DNA of 64,000 nucleotides from Yimella lutea (GTDB lineage Bacteria; Actinomycetota; Actinomycetes; Actinomycetales; Dermatophilaceae), in assembly GCF_006715095.1 (NCBI RefSeq), contig NZ_VFMO01000001.1, positions 744,001 to 808,000 of the forward strand, written 5' to 3'. The notes beneath the pieces were generated by a model. That model saw only the letters and a list, made by a program, of their open reading frames with translations, did not search any database and had not been told where the DNA came from. The position numbers and the translations under genes were made by a program. The stretch's first letter is position 1, and each line of letters starts with the position of its first letter. Positions 61,128-64,000 of the stretch are shown piece after piece.

Positions 61128-61973
61128 ATGAGCGACACGGCAGAGGTGAGTGTGCCCTGGCACGTCGCCGACCGCGGCTTCGTCCTGGTGCCGGAAGTCG
61201 GCGCGATCCGGTTGTCCTGGAAGCCTTTCGGTCCGGTGTCTGCCTACGAGGTGCACGGTGTGCAGGGGCGTCGGGAGAACTGGTCTCCGAACAGCGCCAC
61301 CCTGCTCTCGGTGACGACCGGGACCCGTTTCGTCCATCGCGGTCTCGGTCCCCGCTCCGGCACGTGGTCCTACCGCATCATCGCGGTCACCAGTCACGGC
61401 GAACACCTCATGACCACCATCGCCGTCGCGTCCTCACGGACATCGGTCACGGTGACCGGTCGGCCGGTGGCCGTCGTCGGTGCGTTCGACGGCAACGGCC
61501 TCGACCTGGCGATCAGCACCTCGGGTTTCGTGCACTACCGGACGACGTTTCCAGGCGATGTCGACTTCCGGTACGGGTTCGACCGCCCCGACCGACGCTG
61601 GAGCTATGTGCAGCCCGGACCGGAGGACGCCTGGGCCGGTCGCCGCAGTCACCGCTTCCGGCTGCGTTTCGACCTCGACGAGATCCCTACCGACGACCTC
61701 GACCTGGCGCTCTGGCTGGTGGATCGACATCCCACCCGTGCCGGCTCGGCGAGCATCGCGGTGAACGGGCAGGCGCTGGAGTCGCTGTTGTTCGACGAGA
61801 CCGTCGGCGAGGTGCACGCGAGCCTCGTCGTCCCCGGTTCGGGAGCCGGGCCGGCCCACTTCGAGACGGCCGTGCCGCGCGAGGCTCTGCGTCTCGGCGA
61901 GAACGTGCTCGACATCGCCAAGGACCACGGCAGCTGGATCGCGTACGACGCGGTCGGCATCTTCGCCCGCTGA
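61128..61973 (+). CDS. FN3-like / lyase-C-terminal-like protein of unknown function
   Basis: This 281-aa protein has an N-terminal beta region (IRLSWKPFGPVSAYEVHGVQ, WSYRIIAVTSHG) typical of fibronectin type III. The C-terminal half (SASIAVNGQALESLLFD, RLGENVLDIAKDHGSWIAYD, AVGIFAR) resembles the beta-sandwich domain III of rhamnogalacturonan lyases. No catalytic domain lies between. ATG 61128 is chosen with AAGGGA 5 nt upstream; ATG 61122 is an alternative. It may bind sugars. It is divergent from the serine hydrolase. Confidence 0.6.
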   Translation: MSDTAEVSVPWHVADRGFVLVPEVGAIRLSWKPFGPVSAYEVHGVQGRRENWSPNSATLLSVTTGTRFVHRGLGPRSGTWSYRIIAVTSHGEHLMTTIAVASSRTSVTVTGRPVAVVGAFDGNGLDLAISTSGFVHYRTTFPGDVDFRYGFDRPDRRWSYVQPGPEDAWAGRRSHRFRLRFDLDEIPTDDLDLALWLVDRHPTRAGSASIAVNGQALESLLFDETVGEVHASLVVPGSGAGPAHFETAVPREALRLGENVLDIAKDHGSWIAYDAVGIFAR

Positions 61974-62028
61974 GCGATCTGCGGGATCCGCAAGGGGCGT
62001 GTCGGTGGGCTCGCCTAGGCTTGCCGCC

Positions 62029-62667
62029 ATGTCGAACGCCACCGGTTGCAACGCCACCGGTTTCATCGTCTTCGAAGGTGGCGACGGCGCCGGCAAGACC
62101 ACCCAGATCGAGGCGCTGGCCCAGTGGTTGCGCTCCGTCGAGCGCACAGTGGTGGTCACCCGTGAACCCGGCGGCACCCCCTTGGGCGCCCAGATCCGGC
62201 AGTTGCTCCTGCACGGCGATCACGTCGAGCCGCGAGCCGAGGCGCTGCTGTTCGCAGCCGACCGTGCCCACCACATCGCGACGCTGGTCCGTCCGGCGCT
62301 CGAGCGCGGTGATGTCGTGCTGCAGGACCGTTACCTCGACTCCTCGGTTGCTTATCAGGGGGAGGGGCGTGATCTCGATGCCGACGACGTCCGCCGCCTG
62401 TCGATGTGGGCGACCCACGATCTGGTCCCCGACCTGACGATCGTCCTGGACGTCGACCCCGCCGTCGGCAGGGCCCGCCGCGGCGACTCCCACGACCGGC
62501 TGGAGCGGGAGGCGGACGACTTCCATCACCGGGTCCGTCAGCAGTTCTTGGCCATGGCGCGCCAGGCACCCGAGCGCTACCTCGTCCTCGACGCCACACG
62601 CGACCGCGACGAGCTCGCCGGCGAGATCCGCACCCGTGTCGCCGCGTTGCTCGGGATGAGGGCATGA
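62029..62667 (+). CDS. tmk: Thymidylate kinase
   Basis: This 212-aa kinase has the P-loop VFEGGDGAGKTTQ, DR(Y/H) motif LQDRYLDSSVAYQG and the LID region ARRGDSHDRLE, as in dTMP kinases. It phosphorylates dTMP to dTDP. ATG 62029 is taken as the start. It is coupled by a 4-nt overlap to holB, as in Streptomyces and other actinobacteria. Confidence 0.95.
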   Translation: MSNATGCNATGFIVFEGGDGAGKTTQIEALAQWLRSVERTVVVTREPGGTPLGAQIRQLLLHGDHVEPRAEALLFAADRAHHIATLVRPALERGDVVLQDRYLDSSVAYQGEGRDLDADDVRRLSMWATHDLVPDLTIVLDVDPAVGRARRGDSHDRLEREADDFHHRVRQQFLAMARQAPERYLVLDATRDRDELAGEIRTRVAALLGMRA

Positions 62668-63824
62668 GTCCGGCCACCGGAGTGGAGTCCGGCGTCTGGG
62701 CCGATGTCGTCGGTCAGCCCGAGGTCGTCGCCACGCTGCAGCGAGCCGTCACCACCCCGGGATCCATGACGCACGCGTGGTTGTTCACGGGCCCGCCTGG
62801 TTCGGGACGCTCCACTGCGGCCCGGGCGTTCGCCGCCGCTCTGCAGTGCCCCGACAACGGGTGTGGCGCCTGCCGGGAATGTCGAACGGTGATCGACGGC
62901 TCGCACGCCGATCTCACCGTGTTGGCCACGCAGGGTCTGTCGATCCAGGTGCGCGACGCCCGCGAACTCGCCGTCGCCGCTCAGCACTCGCCGTCCGTCG
63001 GGCCGTGGCAGGTCATCCTCATCGAGGACGCCGACCGCCTCACCGAGCGCGCCGCCGATGCCCTGCTGAAGGCCTTGGAGGAACCGGTCGCCCGCACTGT
63101 GTGGTTGCTGTGCGCACCCAGCCTCGAGGACGTCATCATCACCATCCGCTCCCGCTCACGGCACGTCCGGTTGCGCACCCCGTCCATCGAGGCGGTGGCC
63201 GACCTGCTCGAGCGTCGCGACGGCGTCCCGAAGGAACAGGGTCTGCTTGCCGCTGCAGCGGCACAGTCCCATGTCGGTCTGGCCAAGCGCCTGGCCAAGG
63301 ACGACGCCGCCCGGGGGCGGCGCTCCGACACCCTCAACCTCGCCGGGTCCATCCGGTCGCTCGGCGACGCGATCCGCGCGGCCGAGGCACTCGACACCCT
63401 CGCCAAGCAGGAGTCGGCAGCAGCCGCGGGTGAACGCGACGCGGCCGAACGCGAGCGACTGCTCGAGCAGCTCGGCGCCGATGCCGCAGCCCGCACCCAG
63501 CCACCGCACGTCCGTTCACAATTGGCGGCGCTCGAGAAAGAACAGAAGACCCGCGCCACGCGCATCACCCGGGATGTCATCGACCGGTCTCTGGTCGATC
63601 TGATGTCCATCTACCGCGACGCGCTGGTGACGCAGACGGGTAGCCGGGTCCCATTGATCAACCAGGACCACCGCGTCCAGGTCGAGACCCTCGCGCAGCA
63701 CGCCCCCGAATCGTTGCTCGGGGCGATGGACGCGATCGGCACCGCCCGCGAGCGCATCGACGCCAACGTCCCGCCGCTGCTGGCCCTGGAAGCGATGATG
63801 ATCTCGCTGCGCGTGCAGGTATGA
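62664..63824 (+). CDS. holB: DNA polymerase III subunit delta'
   Basis: This 386-aa AAA+ protein has the degenerate P-loop FTGPPGSGRSTAARAF, where Lys is replaced by Arg as usual for delta'. The zinc-binding Cys lie in CPDNGCGACRECRTV, sensor region VILIEDADRLTERAADALLKALEEP and the SRC-like arginine motif replaced by SRSRHVRL. It is the inactive clamp-loader wrench subunit. It overlaps tmk by 4 nt. Confidence 0.94.
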   Translation: MSPATGVESGVWADVVGQPEVVATLQRAVTTPGSMTHAWLFTGPPGSGRSTAARAFAAALQCPDNGCGACRECRTVIDGSHADLTVLATQGLSIQVRDARELAVAAQHSPSVGPWQVILIEDADRLTERAADALLKALEEPVARTVWLLCAPSLEDVIITIRSRSRHVRLRTPSIEAVADLLERRDGVPKEQGLLAAAAAQSHVGLAKRLAKDDAARGRRSDTLNLAGSIRSLGDAIRAAEALDTLAKQESAAAAGERDAAERERLLEQLGADAAARTQPPHVRSQLAALEKEQKTRATRITRDVIDRSLVDLMSIYRDALVTQTGSRVPLINQDHRVQVETLAQHAPESLLGAMDAIGTARERIDANVPPLLALEAMMISLRVQV

Positions 63825-63845
63825 CCTGACGTAGCGTTGAGGACC

Positions 63846-64000
63846 ATGAGCCGCACCTCACTCACCTCCTCGCGCCGAACCGGACGGTCGACGCTCGCAC
63901 TGCTCGCCGCGTCCGCGCTGGCCCTCAGCGCCTGCAGCGGTGGTTCGGACGACGGGGCGAGCACCTCGTCCCCAGTCGGCTCCCAGCCCTCGTCCGGCGC
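63846..64000 (+). CDS. Lipoprotein, 3' partial
   Basis: The window ends inside this gene. The visible 51 codons give a Tat/Sec-like signal with Arg (SRRTGRST), a hydrophobic core (LALLAASALALSAC) with lipobox Cys30, then a Gly/Ser-rich linker (SGGSDDGASTSSP). It is positioned after holB, where actinobacteria often encode a secreted alpha/beta-hydrolase (tripeptidyl-aminopeptidase type). That identity cannot be tested from this fragment. Confidence 0.7.
   Translation, partial: MSRTSLTSSRRTGRSTLALLAASALALSACSGGSDDGASTSSPVGSQPSSG

Overview
This is a high-GC actinobacterial chromosome segment. It carries a WhiB regulator, a GlnQ-type ABC system, NucS-like and UdgB-type repair proteins, a tad pilus locus and many GTG starts. 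Its gene order follows two blocks known from Mycobacterium (Rv3644c-Rv3649, Rv3654c-Rv3660c, Rv3672c-Rv3683) and Streptomyces (holB-tmk-topA-bldG-helicase). Composition and gene content suggest Micrococcales, perhaps near Dermacoccaceae; that placement is inference. About 60 genes are visible, mostly ordinary core genes with intact reading frames.

Layout. 1-8.1 kb: a phosphotransferase end, a GH13 glucan-active enzyme, an APC amino-acid permease and a two-gene ABC exporter. 8.3-11.0 kb: a small decayed accessory patch with a CGNR regulator and paired operator-like repeats, an internally deleted MFS gene, a VOC protein and a frameshifted metallo-beta-lactamase-fold gene. 11.0-17.2 kb: a complete mrp Na+/H+ antiporter operon (A/B fusion, C, D, E, F, G), in which every junction overlaps by 4 nt. 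17.4-25.8 kb: a fused binding-protein/permease amino-acid ABC system with its ATPase, a family-5 uracil-DNA glycosylase next to a nuclease-gene remnant, a phosphopantetheinyl-transferase-like gene coupled to a glutaminase-STAS fusion, and a GH65/beta-phosphoglucomutase pair.

25.8-31.0 kb is the most disturbed region. It holds the wreck of a type I restriction-modification locus (hsdM frameshifted and cut, only the N-terminus of hsdR, no hsdS). Inside it are an intact HTH/PIN toxin-antitoxin-like pair and an intact PD-(D/E)XK nuclease-like gene. The island abuts the 3' side of a tRNA-Pro(CGG) gene. 31.1-44.4 kb is a conserved envelope/redox/repair block: metallophosphoesterase, yqeY, class A PBP with PASTA, WhiB4/WblA-type regulator, two ArsA/Get3-like ATPases, RidA, NUDIX and MBL proteins, Crp, endonuclease III and CoA pyrophosphatase. 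44.4-51.6 kb: holin-like membrane protein, NhaA, a degenerate Fic-like protein, a ~500-nt gene-free stretch with hairpins and two DnaA-box matches, then a tad/flp pilus operon (ssd, tadA, tadB, tadC, pilin, two TadE-like). 51.6-64 kb: DEAD/DEAH helicase, BldG-like STAS protein, methyltransferase, topA, Ser/Thr-rich lipoprotein, serine hydrolase, FN3-like/lyase-like protein, tmk, holB and the start of another lipoprotein.

No CRISPR array, insertion sequence, rRNA or intact prophage is visible. The best leads for something new are the restriction-island wreck with its retained TA and nuclease genes, the paired CTCAC-N20-GTGAG operators, the structured region before the tad operon, and the catalytically degenerate Fic-like and Ssd proteins. 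I see no complete, clearly undescribed multi-gene system.
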